Notes: generated by a model from the sequence alone, not told the origin. Positions 40,478-50,294 are shown, numbered from the stretch's first letter. The stretch is DNA of 64,000 bases from Nodosilinea sp. PGN35 (GCF_029109325.1 NZ_JAQKQJ010000024.1:248001-312000); one strand, 5' to 3'. Numbers and translations are program-made.

Positions 40478-41254
40478 ATGCTAGACCTGACCGGTAAAAA
40501 CGCCCTGGTAACAGGCATTGCCAACAACAAATCCATTGCCTGGGGCATTGCCCAACAGCTCCACGCCGCCGGGGCCAACCTGGGCATCACCTACCTGCCC
40601 GACGAAAAGGGCCGGATGGAAGGCAAGGTCAAAGACCTGGTGGAACCGCTCAACCCCAGTCTGTTTTTGCCCTGCAATGTGCAGGACGAGGCCCAGGTGG
40701 AGCAGGTGTTTAGCACCATTGGCGAGCAGTGGGGCAAGCTCGATATTTTGATCCACTGCCTGGCCTTTGCCAACCGGGACGACCTGACCGGCGATTTTAG
40801 CAACACCTCTAAGGCGGGCTTTCAGCTGGCCCTCGATGTCAGCGCCTACTCGCTGATTACCCTGGCGCGGGGGGCCAAGCCGCTGATGACCGAGGGCGGC
40901 AGCATCGTCACCCTCACCTACCTGGGCGGCGTGCGGGTGGTGCCCAACTACAACGTTATGGGCATCGCCAAGTCGGCCCTGGAGATGAACGTGCGCTACC
41001 TGGCCTCGGAACTCGGCCCCCACAACATTCGCGTCAACGGTATTTCCGCTGGCCCCATCCGCACCCTGGCCTCCTCGGCGGTGGGCGGCATTCTCGACAT
41101 GATTCACCATGTGGAAGAAATTGCTCCCCTGCGCCGCACGGTGACTCAGACCGAAGTGGGCAACACGGCGGCGTTTCTGTGCAGCGACCTCTCGACGGGT
41201 ATGACCGGACAGATTCTCTACGTTGACTCGGGCTACTGCATCATGGGCATGTAG
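40478..41254 (+). CDS. fabI: Enoyl-[acyl-carrier-protein] reductase (NADH)
   Basis: The 258-residue SDR enzyme has the FabI cofactor motif GIANNKSIAWGIAQ, ILIHCLAFANRDDL, LTYLGGVRVVPNYNVMGIAKSAL with the Tyr-x6-Lys pair of FabI, and the end GMTGQILYVDSGYCIMGM. It performs the last reduction in fatty-acid elongation. The ATG matches the family start. A family C hairpin follows the stop by 6 bp. Confidence 0.95.
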   Translation: MLDLTGKNALVTGIANNKSIAWGIAQQLHAAGANLGITYLPDEKGRMEGKVKDLVEPLNPSLFLPCNVQDEAQVEQVFSTIGEQWGKLDILIHCLAFANRDDLTGDFSNTSKAGFQLALDVSAYSLITLARGAKPLMTEGGSIVTLTYLGGVRVVPNYNVMGIAKSALEMNVRYLASELGPHNIRVNGISAGPIRTLASSAVGGILDMIHHVEEIAPLRRTVTQTEVGNTAAFLCSDLSTGMTGQILYVDSGYCIMGM

Positions 41255-41260
41255 GGGGCG

Positions 41261-41325
41261 CAGATCCCAGGGTTCTTGCATAACAGGCAGACCTTGGACA
41301 AGGCCAAAAAGAACCCTGGGATCTG
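41261..41325. terminator. Inverted repeat, family C copy 2, downstream of fabI
   Basis: A perfect 17-bp inverted repeat (CAGATCCCAGGGTTCTT at 41261-41277, complement at 41309-41325) begins 7 bases after the fabI stop. The loop holds GCAGACC, as in copy 1 at 4019-4090. It is a likely terminator, again without a T-run. Confidence 0.6.
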
Positions 41326-41396
41326 GCTGCTGAAGATGGCTGAGTCGGGCTAGTTAGAATAGAGCCTGGAATTGCAGGGAAGAACTCGACGACAGT

Positions 41397-42560
41397 ATGA
41401 CGAGAGCATTCCTTCGACCTCGGCTGTGGACGGTGGTAGGTCTGGTGACGGCGGGCGGCCTGCTGCGGATGTCGGTGGACTGGCGGCTGTGGGCGCGATC
41501 GCTCACCTACCCCGATCGACCCATCACCTCGACCGAGTGGTATCAGCCCCAGCAGCTCGTCCCCGGCGCTGCCCCCCAGGCTCCACCCCTGGCGCGGGCC
41601 GAGACCACGGAGATTCCCCCGGAGGCGCTCCAGCGGGCGATTGACTTTGCCGAGCGGCAAAACTCGGTGGCGCTGCTGGTGATGCACCGCGATCGCCTGG
41701 TGCTGGAGCGCTACTGGCAGGGCCACACCGCCGAGGCCCCGGTCAACTCCATGTCGATGGCCAAAACCCTGCTGGCGCTGCTGATCGGCGTGGCGATCGA
41801 CGAGGGCCACATCGGCTCTCTTCAAGACGCTGTAGGCACCTATCTGCCCGAGTGGGCCGACGACCCCAGGGGCGACATCACCCTGGCCGACCTGCTCTAT
41901 ATGCAGTCGGGCCTGCGCAACGACAGCCGCATCGACACTCTGGAGTCTGATCTCGTCAAGCTCTACGGCGGCTCCGATGCCCCCAAGCTGGCCCTGGGCA
42001 TTCCTTTAGAAACTACCCCTGGCACGGTCTTTGACTACAGCAATTTCAACTCGCAGCTGCTCAGCCTGGTGCTCGAGCGGGCCACGGGAGAACCCGTTGG
42101 CGACTACCTGAGCAGCCGTCTGTGGCAGCCGCTGGGAGCGGGCGATGGCTTTCTCTGGCTCGATCGCCCTGGGGGCCATGCCAAACCCTTCTGCTGCTTT
42201 TTTGCCACCGCCCCAGACTGGGTGCGCCTGGGGCAACTGCTGCTGCACGGGGGCCGCGTCGGTGAAACCCAGGTGATCCCCGCCGGGTGGATTCAGCAGA
42301 TGCGTCAGGAGTCGCCCCTGGAGCCCACCTTTGGCCTGCACATCTGGCTCAAGGCGCGCACCGCCGACTACCCCCAGGTCAACCGAGCGTCGTCGGCCCC
42401 CTTTGCCGCCGCCGATACCTTTTACCTCGATGGCCGCCACCACCAGCGGGTGTACGTGATTCCGTCGGAGGAGTTAGTGATTGTGCGCCTGGGCGAAGAG
42501 CCCCCGGCCTGGAACGATGCGGTGATTCCCAATGCGATCGTGGAGGGGCTGCGGCGCTAG
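41397..42560 (+). CDS. Serine hydrolase, class C beta-lactamase family
   Basis: The 387-residue protein has an N-terminal hydrophobic segment (about 10-28), suggesting export or anchoring, then a beta-lactamase/esterase fold: SMSMAKTLLALLIGVAIDEG with catalytic Ser-x-x-Lys, LLYMQSGLRND, the Tyr motif YSNFNSQLLSLVLE and a C-terminal YLDGRHHQRVYVIP strand. Members cleave esters or D-amino-acid peptides; antibiotic resistance is not implied. It precedes a large protease gene on the same strand by 93 bp. Confidence 0.88.
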   Translation: MTRAFLRPRLWTVVGLVTAGGLLRMSVDWRLWARSLTYPDRPITSTEWYQPQQLVPGAAPQAPPLARAETTEIPPEALQRAIDFAERQNSVALLVMHRDRLVLERYWQGHTAEAPVNSMSMAKTLLALLIGVAIDEGHIGSLQDAVGTYLPEWADDPRGDITLADLLYMQSGLRNDSRIDTLESDLVKLYGGSDAPKLALGIPLETTPGTVFDYSNFNSQLLSLVLERATGEPVGDYLSSRLWQPLGAGDGFLWLDRPGGHAKPFCCFFATAPDWVRLGQLLLHGGRVGETQVIPAGWIQQMRQESPLEPTFGLHIWLKARTADYPQVNRASSAPFAAADTFYLDGRHHQRVYVIPSEELVIVRLGEEPPAWNDAVIPNAIVEGLRR

Positions 42561-42653
42561 GGCGGCGAAGCTTTGGTTTTCCTTAAGGCCAACTTTTCCG
42601 AGGAATGAATGTGGTTTACTAGCCTTTTGCTGCTGCCATAGTGACTGTCGCCG

Positions 42654-45266
42654 ATGCTACTGCCTCCCGATCAGCCATTGCCGCTGTCTCCCCGTGGCCG
42701 TCGGTTGGCGCGGCGGGCGGCTTTGATGGTGGCGATCGCCTGTCTTGTAGGGCTGCTGGCCATTAAAGCCGGAGTTGCGGCTCCTGATGGGGGGCCGGTC
42801 AGCTCCCCTAATGCGCCCCAGCCCTCATCCAGCTATCCCCTATCCAACTACGATCGCGCCCTGGCCCTACCCGCCAATCGAGTCGAGAGCTTTCCCCCCA
42901 CGCCGCTGCCGACCGCCCCTACCCTGCGGCCCAGCGGCCTCTGGAGCGGCAGGCTGATTCTCCCCAGCGAGGCCGAGTACGCCGCCGACCCCGGCGACTG
43001 GGTGTGGATCGAGCTGTGGCACAGTGCCCCCGACTTCACCGAGCTGGCGGGCCAGACGATTAAGCTCACCTGGAAGACCCAGCCCCTAACCGAAACCTAC
43101 CTCAGGGCCGTCACCCGCGATGTGGTATTCAATGCCCAGGCCGAGCGGTTTTTGGCCAATGGCAATGTCGTTCCCACCCGGCTCAACGGTCGCCGAGGGG
43201 TGGGGCCTCTGCAATCTCTGGCGGGGGCCAGACCGAACGATGATGTGACGGTACGCCTGACGGAGGTGGAGGTGGCCAGCGAGGCATCGCGTCCGGTGGT
43301 GCGGGTTGGTCTGGAGCCGATTCAGATTACCGGAAGAGAATACGGCCTGGTAAAGCTGTTGGGGCCTGACGACACCGTCAGTGCCCCGCTGCCTCCCGTT
43401 TGCCCCGGTGAGCGGCCCTGCCCGAGCGAGTACTTTCGCGTTCAGTTTTACAACTCGGTTGCGGGCAACTTCAGCGGCCCCATCGGTACGGTTCGTATCC
43501 CGCAGCAGCCCGCTATGGCAGGCGATCGCTTCATGTCTAACCTGCGGCAGCTGGCTGAGTCCCCGGCGGGCAGCGCCGGATGGTACATCTATGGCAGTCG
43601 CGCTGAAGATGGCGTATTCACGGTGCAGGCCCTGAAGCCCAGGGCGTTGTTTCAGCTTCAGCCCGACGATGTGGTACTGGGGTTGGCCCCAGGCCGCCGC
43701 TACCTCGATCGCGACAACTGGCAGGGCACCCCTCAACGCCAGGGCACCCTCCAGCGGGTGCTGGTGAGCCCGACGGCGGGCAGTGCCGAAACCGCCCAGG
43801 CCCTGTGGCACGAGGGCGACTACGCCCTGGCGATCCATCTGTTTGGCGGCATCGGTGGCGATCGCGGTGAATTTACCCCGGTGGGCACCGTGACTGGCCA
43901 TTTTGCCTACGGGCTGGCGCGGGTGGTGCGCGAACCCATCACCGATGAGCTTCAGTTTGACCTCCAGTACCAGCAGATCTATGCCCACAACCCCAACGGC
44001 ATTGTGTCGGGCACCCACGACTGGGCCGACTACATGGGCGATATGCAGCGGGGCTGGCTAGGGCTTCGCCCCGTATCCGACGTGGTGGTTAAGCTGGACG
44101 CGTTTATCGCCCCGTTTCAGTTTGGCGACACCCGCATTTCGCTGTTTCGCGAGCTGCTGATGCAGCTCCAGGTCATTGCCGCCCGCTACCGCACGGGCGA
44201 CGGCACCGGGGTCGCCCCGGTCACCCCGGCGGTCTCCTGCGTCCAAGATTCGAACCAGGCGCTGTTTATTGCCGTACAGCACCTGCGCCGCCAGCTCGAG
44301 AGCCATGCTGAAATTGTGGAGTGGGTGCGACAAAACCCCCGCAGCCCGGAGGCAGAGCGGGCCAGACGCTTTGTGGCCCTGGGGGACGATCTCGAAGCCA
44401 TGCTGGTGCCCTACGGGGTGGTGCGCCGCGACTGGCAAACCAACGCCGAGGTCTTGGCCGGGGTGGCCTCGGCCGCAGATTTCACCAGCCGCCGCCGACT
44501 GTCCAGCGGCGTGCTGAGCTGGCACAGCATGATGCCCCGCTGGGCCCACGACCAGGTGGCCCGCAGGTTTTTAGAGCACGGCGGCCAGCTGTGGTTTTTA
44601 CGCACCAACATGGTGGGCGGGTTTGATCCGGCGGTGCAGCCGCTGCCGCCCACGGCGCTGTTTGGGGGCATTCCCCTGGTGGGGCGGGTGGCCCAGCGGC
44701 TGGCCGATGCCTTTGCCACCGGGTTGAGCTGGCCCATGGCCCTGCTGGGGCTGGGGGGGTTGGGGCTCTACGCCCTGGTGGCGCTGCCCTTTGGCCTGGG
44801 CAATGGGTTTTTGATCCGGCAGAGCCCTGGCCTTGGGGTGCCGGCCCTGGGGCTAGACGCGCTGCGCCGCCTGGTAGCACCGGCTTTGGCTGAGGAAACG
44901 GTGTTTCGGGTCATGCTGCTGCCCCATCCGGTGGAAGGGGTGCCCGGCGATCGCTGGCTGCTGTGGGCCATCGTCAGCTGCGTGGCGTTCATTCTCTACC
45001 ACGTGGGGCTCGATAGAACGCTGTACAAGGGCACGGGGGCGGGGCTCTCTGACTCCCGCTTTTTGGTGCTGGTGGGCTGGCTGGGCCTGGTGCTGACTGG
45101 CCTGTACTGGATTACAGGCTCCCTCTGGCTCGTGGTGCTGATGCACTGGGCGGTGGTACTGGTGTGGGTGTATGGCCTGGGCGGCTGGGGGCGACTGACG
45201 AAACCGCAGCTGTCGGCCAAACCCCACAGCGATCGCCGATTGTCTGTACCGCGCCGCTCGCCCTAG
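42654..45266 (+). CDS. CPBP-family intramembrane glutamic protease with a large extracytoplasmic domain
   Basis: The 870-residue protein has an N-terminal membrane helix (about 22-40), some 600 residues of soluble sequence with beta-rich parts of unknown family, then membrane helices from about 690. The CPBP signature is complete: EETVFR, FILYH and a final MHWAVV. CPBP proteases are related to Rce1 and act on membrane-embedded or prenylated substrates. Most CPBP proteins are 200-300 residues, so the long N-terminal domain is notable; I recall similar long forms in other cyanobacteria. Confidence 0.85.
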   Translation: MLLPPDQPLPLSPRGRRLARRAALMVAIACLVGLLAIKAGVAAPDGGPVSSPNAPQPSSSYPLSNYDRALALPANRVESFPPTPLPTAPTLRPSGLWSGRLILPSEAEYAADPGDWVWIELWHSAPDFTELAGQTIKLTWKTQPLTETYLRAVTRDVVFNAQAERFLANGNVVPTRLNGRRGVGPLQSLAGARPNDDVTVRLTEVEVASEASRPVVRVGLEPIQITGREYGLVKLLGPDDTVSAPLPPVCPGERPCPSEYFRVQFYNSVAGNFSGPIGTVRIPQQPAMAGDRFMSNLRQLAESPAGSAGWYIYGSRAEDGVFTVQALKPRALFQLQPDDVVLGLAPGRRYLDRDNWQGTPQRQGTLQRVLVSPTAGSAETAQALWHEGDYALAIHLFGGIGGDRGEFTPVGTVTGHFAYGLARVVREPITDELQFDLQYQQIYAHNPNGIVSGTHDWADYMGDMQRGWLGLRPVSDVVVKLDAFIAPFQFGDTRISLFRELLMQLQVIAARYRTGDGTGVAPVTPAVSCVQDSNQALFIAVQHLRRQLESHAEIVEWVRQNPRSPEAERARRFVALGDDLEAMLVPYGVVRRDWQTNAEVLAGVASAADFTSRRRLSSGVLSWHSMMPRWAHDQVARRFLEHGGQLWFLRTNMVGGFDPAVQPLPPTALFGGIPLVGRVAQRLADAFATGLSWPMALLGLGGLGLYALVALPFGLGNGFLIRQSPGLGVPALGLDALRRLVAPALAEETVFRVMLLPHPVEGVPGDRWLLWAIVSCVAFILYHVGLDRTLYKGTGAGLSDSRFLVLVGWLGLVLTGLYWITGSLWLVVLMHWAVVLVWVYGLGGWGRLTKPQLSAKPHSDRRLSVPRRSP

Positions 45267-45455
45267 GTCTCCTGGGCCCATGATTCCCAGATAGACAAGG
45301 GCTCGGGCTGCAACCCTGGGATCGCCAAGAATATTTCTGGGCACTCTCAAATTCCTGTGGCACAATACCCAGCGGAGCATTGCAGACCAATGGGTGGCTC
45401 CGCGCCCCCCGCGACAGGCAGCCTGTCGCTGATGTTTATCTAAAGGAAAGCAAGG

Positions 45456-46598
45456 GTGTTCCCTATGTTTTTAACTGATACAGATTTGTCGCCCAACCAG
45501 GATTTTTTCAACGAGGAAGAAGCCGTCGTTGAGTTTACCCCCAACGAATCTTTCTTCAGCAGCAGCAGCGTACTGACCCTGCTGGGGGCCTTTGACCCCA
45601 GCTTTGCCGCTCTGGTCGCCGACTTTGCCAGCTCGCTGCCCGATGCGACCGGCCAGGTGTCTGTCCAGGGGGGGCTATTTGATGCCAACCTGCTGCTGGG
45701 CGATGGCACCCCTCTGGTGGGTACCTTTGATGCCCCCACCACCCTGGGCAATTTTGCCGATCTGGCCGCTGCCTCCAACGGCACCGTCACCCTGGCTGGG
45801 GGAATTTTAGCGGCGGCGATCGCCACCGATGGTCAAACGGCTGACCTGCCGGGTTTTGACCTGTCTGCCGCCGCCAGCACCCTGGTACAAGATACCATCA
45901 ACGCCCTCGAGGCCACTGTGCCGTTTGCCAACGGCGCGTTTACCCTGGATCTGGCCACCGCCCTCGGCCCGATTAGCGGCACTGTGGATGTGGCTGGGGG
46001 CGACCTCAACCTCGATCTGGTCACGCCCTTTGGCCAGCTGGTGGCCGATATTGACTTTGCAGCTGATGCGGTGTTCCCCTTCTCGGCATCGCTGCCGCTG
46101 GTGGGCGACATCAACGGTGCCGTGGACTTTTACAACGGCACCATTGTGGCACCCCTGGGTGTCTTTGGCGATCTGTCGATTCCCCTCTCGGCGGTGACGG
46201 GCTCGCTGACGCTGGCCGACGGGCTGGCTAGTCTAGACGCCTCAGTGCCCATCGGCTCTGGTCTGAGCCTGCCGGTCGCGACCGATCTGGCGATTGGGCC
46301 ACTGGCCAGTGAGTACGTGGCTGAGTTTGTCCGCGACCTAGACGGCACTGGCACGCTCACCGACGGCGTGCTCGACGCGGCGATCGCAGGCCCCCTCGGG
46401 CTGTTTGAGACCACCTTTGACATAGTGGCCCTGACCCGTCAGGGAGCCGACTTTTTTGCCGGTATCGATGGGGTCATCGATGTCAGCGGCGGCATTGCTA
46501 CGGCCTCGTTGACCACGCCCCTCGGCGACATCAACGACAGCTTTGACCTGGCGACCGTCGCACCAGCGCTGGAAGCTCCCGTCGCCGGGTCGATTTAG
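45456..46598 (+). CDS. Acidic repeat protein without Lys, Cys, His or Trp
   Basis: I do not recognise this 380-residue protein. It has no signal peptide or membrane helix. About eight loose repeats of 30-45 residues follow a pattern of a Gly-x-hydrophobic strand, then TPLG or similar, then an FD end (examples LDLVTPFGQLVADIDF, AAIAGPLGLFETTFDI, ASLTTPLGDINDSFDL). It has only two Arg and many Asp, so the charge is very low. This suggests a beta-repeat, possibly secreted by a type I system. GTG at 45456 has AAGGA 8 bp upstream; ATG 45465 is the alternative. Confidence 0.75.
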   Translation: MFPMFLTDTDLSPNQDFFNEEEAVVEFTPNESFFSSSSVLTLLGAFDPSFAALVADFASSLPDATGQVSVQGGLFDANLLLGDGTPLVGTFDAPTTLGNFADLAAASNGTVTLAGGILAAAIATDGQTADLPGFDLSAAASTLVQDTINALEATVPFANGAFTLDLATALGPISGTVDVAGGDLNLDLVTPFGQLVADIDFAADAVFPFSASLPLVGDINGAVDFYNGTIVAPLGVFGDLSIPLSAVTGSLTLADGLASLDASVPIGSGLSLPVATDLAIGPLASEYVAEFVRDLDGTGTLTDGVLDAAIAGPLGLFETTFDIVALTRQGADFFAGIDGVIDVSGGIATASLTTPLGDINDSFDLATVAPALEAPVAGSI

Positions 46599-46658
46599 GC
46601 GATCGCAAATCCTCTCAGACAGAAATAAAAGAGGGTGCACAATCCTTTAGGAAGCGGG

Positions 46659-46761
46659 TATAGCCATAGTTACGCTGGTTAGGACATTCAAAACCCTCTA
46701 AAACGTTCAAACGTTTGAACGTTTATTTAGAACATGTCTCAACCGGACTGGCTATAGCTAT
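46659..46761. repeat. Palindromic element family B copy 3
   Basis: Ends TATAGCCATAG and GGCTATAGCTA are imperfect inverted repeats, and a 24-bp perfect palindrome lies at the centre (46701-46724, half AAACGTTCAAAC). Conserved tracts TTAGGACATTC and GGACTGGCTA match copy 2 at 27820-27919. It occupies the 315-bp gap between the repeat-protein gene and radC; the rest of that gap shows nothing recognisable. Confidence 0.78.
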
Positions 46762-46913
46762 CTCACCGTTGCACCCTTTTTTTGCGATCGCTCCCAAACA
46801 AGCCTGCCCACGGGCAGCCACCGCCGCGCTTGGGGGCGCTCAAGCCTAAACAGCATCACAAGCACTGTTCCCACCGCCCCATCCCCTGAGGCCCGACACT
46901 GGGTTCCTTCTGG

Positions 46914-47645
46914 CTAGGCCCCCTGGAGCGTCTCCTGCCAGAGTTGGGTAGTTTGGCGCAGGCTGCGAAAGTCACCGTTGCCGATGATCAAGTGGTCGAG
47001 CACCGGCACGGCGAGAATCTGTGCCCCCTGCAGCAGCTGTCGGGTCAGCGCCAGATCGTCGGGGCTTGGCTCCAGGTTGCCGGAGGGGTGGTTGTGGGCC
47101 ACAATGCAGCGCACCGCACCGTGGCGAATGACGGTCTTAAAAATTTCGCGGGGGTGGGCCAGGGTCTCGGTGGCGGTGCCGATGGTAACGACCTTGGTGC
47201 CCATCAGCCGGTGGCGCACGTCGAGCAGCACTACGGCAAAGCGCTCCTGGGCCTGCCACATCAGCTCGTGGCTGAGGGCGGCGGCGGCAATGGCGGGGTC
47301 GTCTACCACCGTCTTTTCGGGGGGAATCGCCTGCAGCACCCGTTTGCCCAGCTCAATGGCCGCCAGTATGGTGGTGGCTTTGGCTGGGCCGACACCATCT
47401 ATGGCGATTAGATCGTGGGCCGACACATCCCGCAGGGCGGTGAGCGGATCGCGCTGGTTTTGCCCCATTTCCTGTAAAATCAGCTGCCCTAACCCCACCG
47501 CCGAGAGCTTGCCCGGCCCCTGGCCTGTGCCCAGGAGAATTGCCAGCAGCTCTGCGGTAGAGAGGCTTTTGGCCCCATAAGATAGCAGCCGTTCTCGCGG
47601 GCGATCGCTCGACGGCATGTCCAGCACTCGGACATGGTAGGTCAT
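46914..47645 (-). CDS. radC: RadC/JAB-domain protein
   Basis: The 243-residue protein has an N-terminal helix-hairpin-helix part (PRERLLSYGAKSLSTAELLAILLGTG, AIDGVGPAKATTILAAIELG) and a C-terminal JAMM metal-binding motif HNHPSGNLEPSPDD. Proteins of this family were named for DNA repair, but their biochemical role is uncertain. ATG 47645 (MTYHVRVLDMP) fits the family; the longer frame is not conserved-looking. The divergent DUF1824 gene starts 154 bp upstream. Confidence 0.93.
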   Translation of the reverse strand: MTYHVRVLDMPSSDRPRERLLSYGAKSLSTAELLAILLGTGQGPGKLSAVGLGQLILQEMGQNQRDPLTALRDVSAHDLIAIDGVGPAKATTILAAIELGKRVLQAIPPEKTVVDDPAIAAAALSHELMWQAQERFAVVLLDVRHRLMGTKVVTIGTATETLAHPREIFKTVIRHGAVRCIVAHNHPSGNLEPSPDDLALTRQLLQGAQILAVPVLDHLIIGNGDFRSLRQTTQLWQETLQGA

Positions 47646-47799
47646 GGTTGCACCTCTGACAGCTGGGCCAGAGGCCCCTGCTGCTAGTAATCCCAAACTG
47701 CTGAAGAAATATATTCGCCCTCAGTGCAGCGACTAACCTGGGCCGACGAGCGTCTATGCTCAAATCAGCTGCCCAACCTACGCCGTCCAGGAACCAACT

Positions 47800-48234
47800 A
47801 TGACGACCTCGCCTGCCTTTCCCGCCGCCGCTGATATTGTCGCCATTCGCCAGCGGCTGAGCCAGTTTAGCTGTCTGACCACGCCGCCCGTGCTCAGCCC
47901 GGCCGAAGCGGCCCAGGTGCGCGATGACCTGAGCTGCTTCAACGCCTGGTCTGACTACCAAACCCTGGGTATTTGCGCTAGCACTCTAGCGGAGGGACAG
48001 CAGGCCCTGGAGTCGTTTTTGGCGGCCCTGGGCATTGCCGTCACCCTCGATTTGCCGCCCCGCGCCGGGGCCACCTACCTGAAGTTCAACACCCTTAAAG
48101 GGGCCTGGTATTTGGATGACTACAGCGGCCCGTCGCGGGGAGTGCTGATTACCTTTCACACCTCTGAACCCGAAGTGGCTGAGGTATCAGGCACCTACGG
48201 CCCGTTTCCCTTTGACCTATTCTCAGCCCTCTAG
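47800..48234 (+). CDS. DUF1824 family protein
   Basis: The 144-residue soluble protein has the cyanobacterial DUF1824 pattern: LSCFNAWSDYQTLGICASTLAEGQQAL, YLKFNTLKGAWYLDDYSGPSRGVLITFHTS and an ending GTYGPFPFDLF. The family is near-universal in cyanobacteria, without a known function. It converges on the AMIN-domain gene with 35 bp between them. Confidence 0.85.
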   Translation: MTTSPAFPAAADIVAIRQRLSQFSCLTTPPVLSPAEAAQVRDDLSCFNAWSDYQTLGICASTLAEGQQALESFLAALGIAVTLDLPPRAGATYLKFNTLKGAWYLDDYSGPSRGVLITFHTSEPEVAEVSGTYGPFPFDLFSAL

Positions 48235-48269
48235 GAATGGCTCTGTTGGCCTTGGGCTGAAGGCGGAGC

Positions 48270-50294
48270 CTACCAGCCCCCCGTGCCCCACTCGCGACTC
48301 GTCTCTGGGGCGGCGGCGATGGGAATAGCGCGGGGAATATCCTGCATCACCTGCACCTGAATGATCTGGTTGGGCTCAATGACAACGTACTGGGGGGAGG
48401 TGCCCACGACGGTGGTGGCCCCTATCAGCGCGCCCCCCAATAGACCAATGCCGCTGAAGCTGGTCAACAGCATCAGCGCGAGGGCCCCCAGCCCGGCCCC
48501 GGCGGCCAGCCGGGGGCTGCTGACTTCAGTGGTGCCCACCATGTACTCGGTGGTGCTGGCGAAATCAACCTGCTGCCCGGTGGGGGCAATCAGCATTTTG
48601 CTCACCCACCGCTGACCCTGAGGGGTGGGCTCAAACTGACCAATCAGCTGGCTGCCCGCCGGGGCTACAATGCCGTTGGTAATTGGGTCGCGAATGTCGT
48701 GGGCCAGCAGCAGCACCTGGTTTTGGGTGGAGTTGGTGTTGAGGTCGAGGGGTTCGTTGCCCACGTAGCGCAGCTCCAGCACCGTACCGGCGGCTATCAG
48801 GGTGTCGGGGGAAAGGGGGCGATCGCTGGGAGCCGCGTCCACGGCGCTGGGCAGGGCTGCCTGCTGGCTCTCCTGGGGCAGGGGACTGCCAAACAGAATT
48901 GGTTCGCCAGCGGCGGCTAAGACCATCGGGCTATCGGGGGGAACAACATTGCCCTGACTTGCCGTGGTAGGAGCCGTGGGCACCGTCAGGAGATTGGAGT
49001 CGCTGCCCGCCCGCTCCACGGGTACCGTCGCGATCGGCGGGGGCTCCTGGGTGAGGAGGCTGGGCTGTCCGGCTGGGGCGGTGGCCGAGGGGAGGTTTGG
49101 CAGCACGGGCGGATCGGCGGCAATTGCCGTGGCTGGGCCGCTGGGGGCCGCGGCAGTGGCGGGGGGATCCACGGCGATCGCCCCTGGCTCCTCAGCGGCA
49201 GCGGCGGCGATCGCCGGTTCTACAGCGGGCAGTGCTGGGGTCGGTAGCTCTGGCGGTGTCACCGCAATGGGCACACCGCTGGTTTCGGTGTCAATGGGCG
49301 CTACAGTCTGGGGCTCGGCGATGGCAGCGGGTTCGAGGGAACTGGCTGGCTGGCTGGCTACGGTTTCAGGGGCAGGGGTAGCGGCCAGCGGCGGCTCAGC
49401 CGCACCTCCGGCTGCTGGCGGTGGCTCAACGGTCAGCACGGAGCCGGTGCTGGCGGGGGGCTGTACCGCCGGTAGCGCGGCGATCGCCCCCGGCTGGGCC
49501 GCAGCGGCAGCCGGCGGTGCCACCGAGACCGAGCCGGAGCCCTGGGGCGCGGCCGCCACCGCGCCGAGGGCCGCATCGAGCTCCGCCAGGCTTGGTACTG
49601 ACACCTGCTCTCCGGACTGGCCCAGATTGAAGGGGTCAACGGGCAGGGTTTCGGGCAGGTTGGTAAGGTTGGCGATATCGCTGGGCAGCATCAGGTTGGC
49701 CGCCGAGGTGCTCAGCCGCCCGGTGCCCGCCTCCGGAAACCCCAGTCGCGAATCACTGCCTGGAATGACAGGCAGTTCCACAATCATGGAGCCATTGCCT
49801 GGTGCTGAATTGCTGTTGGGTACGGACACCGTAGAGGCCGCACCAGGGGCAGTGGCTAGGGCGGTGAGCACCCACCGAGTTTGCTCGCCAGCGGCAATGG
49901 AGACCAGGCTGGCCCCGTCCGCTGCTATCACGCTATCGGCTGCTAGTTTGAGCACCACTACAGTGGCATCGTTGACCTGACTCAGGCTCACCTGGCTGAC
50001 GGCCCCGCTGTAGGTCTGCTCGGTAACTGCGTCCCCCAGCTGGGTTTGAGGCAGGGTGAGCACGATGCGGGCGGGGTTACTCTCGACGGTGTACTGAGGA
50101 GTAATGCCGCTGGGCAGTGTCAGGGTCAACTGCTGGGTGGCCGGGTCAAACTGCCAGGCGGCCAGGGTTGCGGCCTGGGCGGCGGGGCTGATGATCAGCA
50201 GGGTAGACACCATTAGCCCGGCACCGGCCCAGCCACCGCAGCGGTGCGCGCCTGAGCCTCGGTGAGATTGAGCAAAATAGGTGGACTGTTCCAT
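48270..50294 (-). CDS. AMIN-domain envelope protein with a long Pro/Ala-rich linker
   Basis: The 674-residue protein has a signal peptide or anchor (about 25-42, ending PAAQAA), then an AMIN domain (LAAWQFDPATQQLTLTLPSG, NPARIVLTLPQTQLG) that usually binds peptidoglycan. About 330 residues of Ala/Pro/Val low-complexity linker follow, then a C-terminal VirB10/TrbI-like beta domain (AGTVLELRYVGNEPL, GIVAPAGSQLIGQF) and a hydrophobic Gly-rich segment. It is probably periplasmic and spans wall to membrane. The role is unknown; a type IV pilus or secretion context is a guess. Confidence 0.82.
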   Translation of the reverse strand: MEQSTYFAQSHRGSGAHRCGGWAGAGLMVSTLLIISPAAQAATLAAWQFDPATQQLTLTLPSGITPQYTVESNPARIVLTLPQTQLGDAVTEQTYSGAVSQVSLSQVNDATVVVLKLAADSVIAADGASLVSIAAGEQTRWVLTALATAPGAASTVSVPNSNSAPGNGSMIVELPVIPGSDSRLGFPEAGTGRLSTSAANLMLPSDIANLTNLPETLPVDPFNLGQSGEQVSVPSLAELDAALGAVAAAPQGSGSVSVAPPAAAAAQPGAIAALPAVQPPASTGSVLTVEPPPAAGGAAEPPLAATPAPETVASQPASSLEPAAIAEPQTVAPIDTETSGVPIAVTPPELPTPALPAVEPAIAAAAAEEPGAIAVDPPATAAAPSGPATAIAADPPVLPNLPSATAPAGQPSLLTQEPPPIATVPVERAGSDSNLLTVPTAPTTASQGNVVPPDSPMVLAAAGEPILFGSPLPQESQQAALPSAVDAAPSDRPLSPDTLIAAGTVLELRYVGNEPLDLNTNSTQNQVLLLAHDIRDPITNGIVAPAGSQLIGQFEPTPQGQRWVSKMLIAPTGQQVDFASTTEYMVGTTEVSSPRLAAGAGLGALALMLLTSFSGIGLLGGALIGATTVVGTSPQYVVIEPNQIIQVQVMQDIPRAIPIAAAPETSREWGTGGW

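Noticed and set aside
44244..44272. A tRNA T-arm-like sequence (GGTTCGAATC on the minus strand)
   Set aside because: The flanking bases do not pair and the site lies inside the CPBP protease gene; no acceptor or anticodon arm is present.
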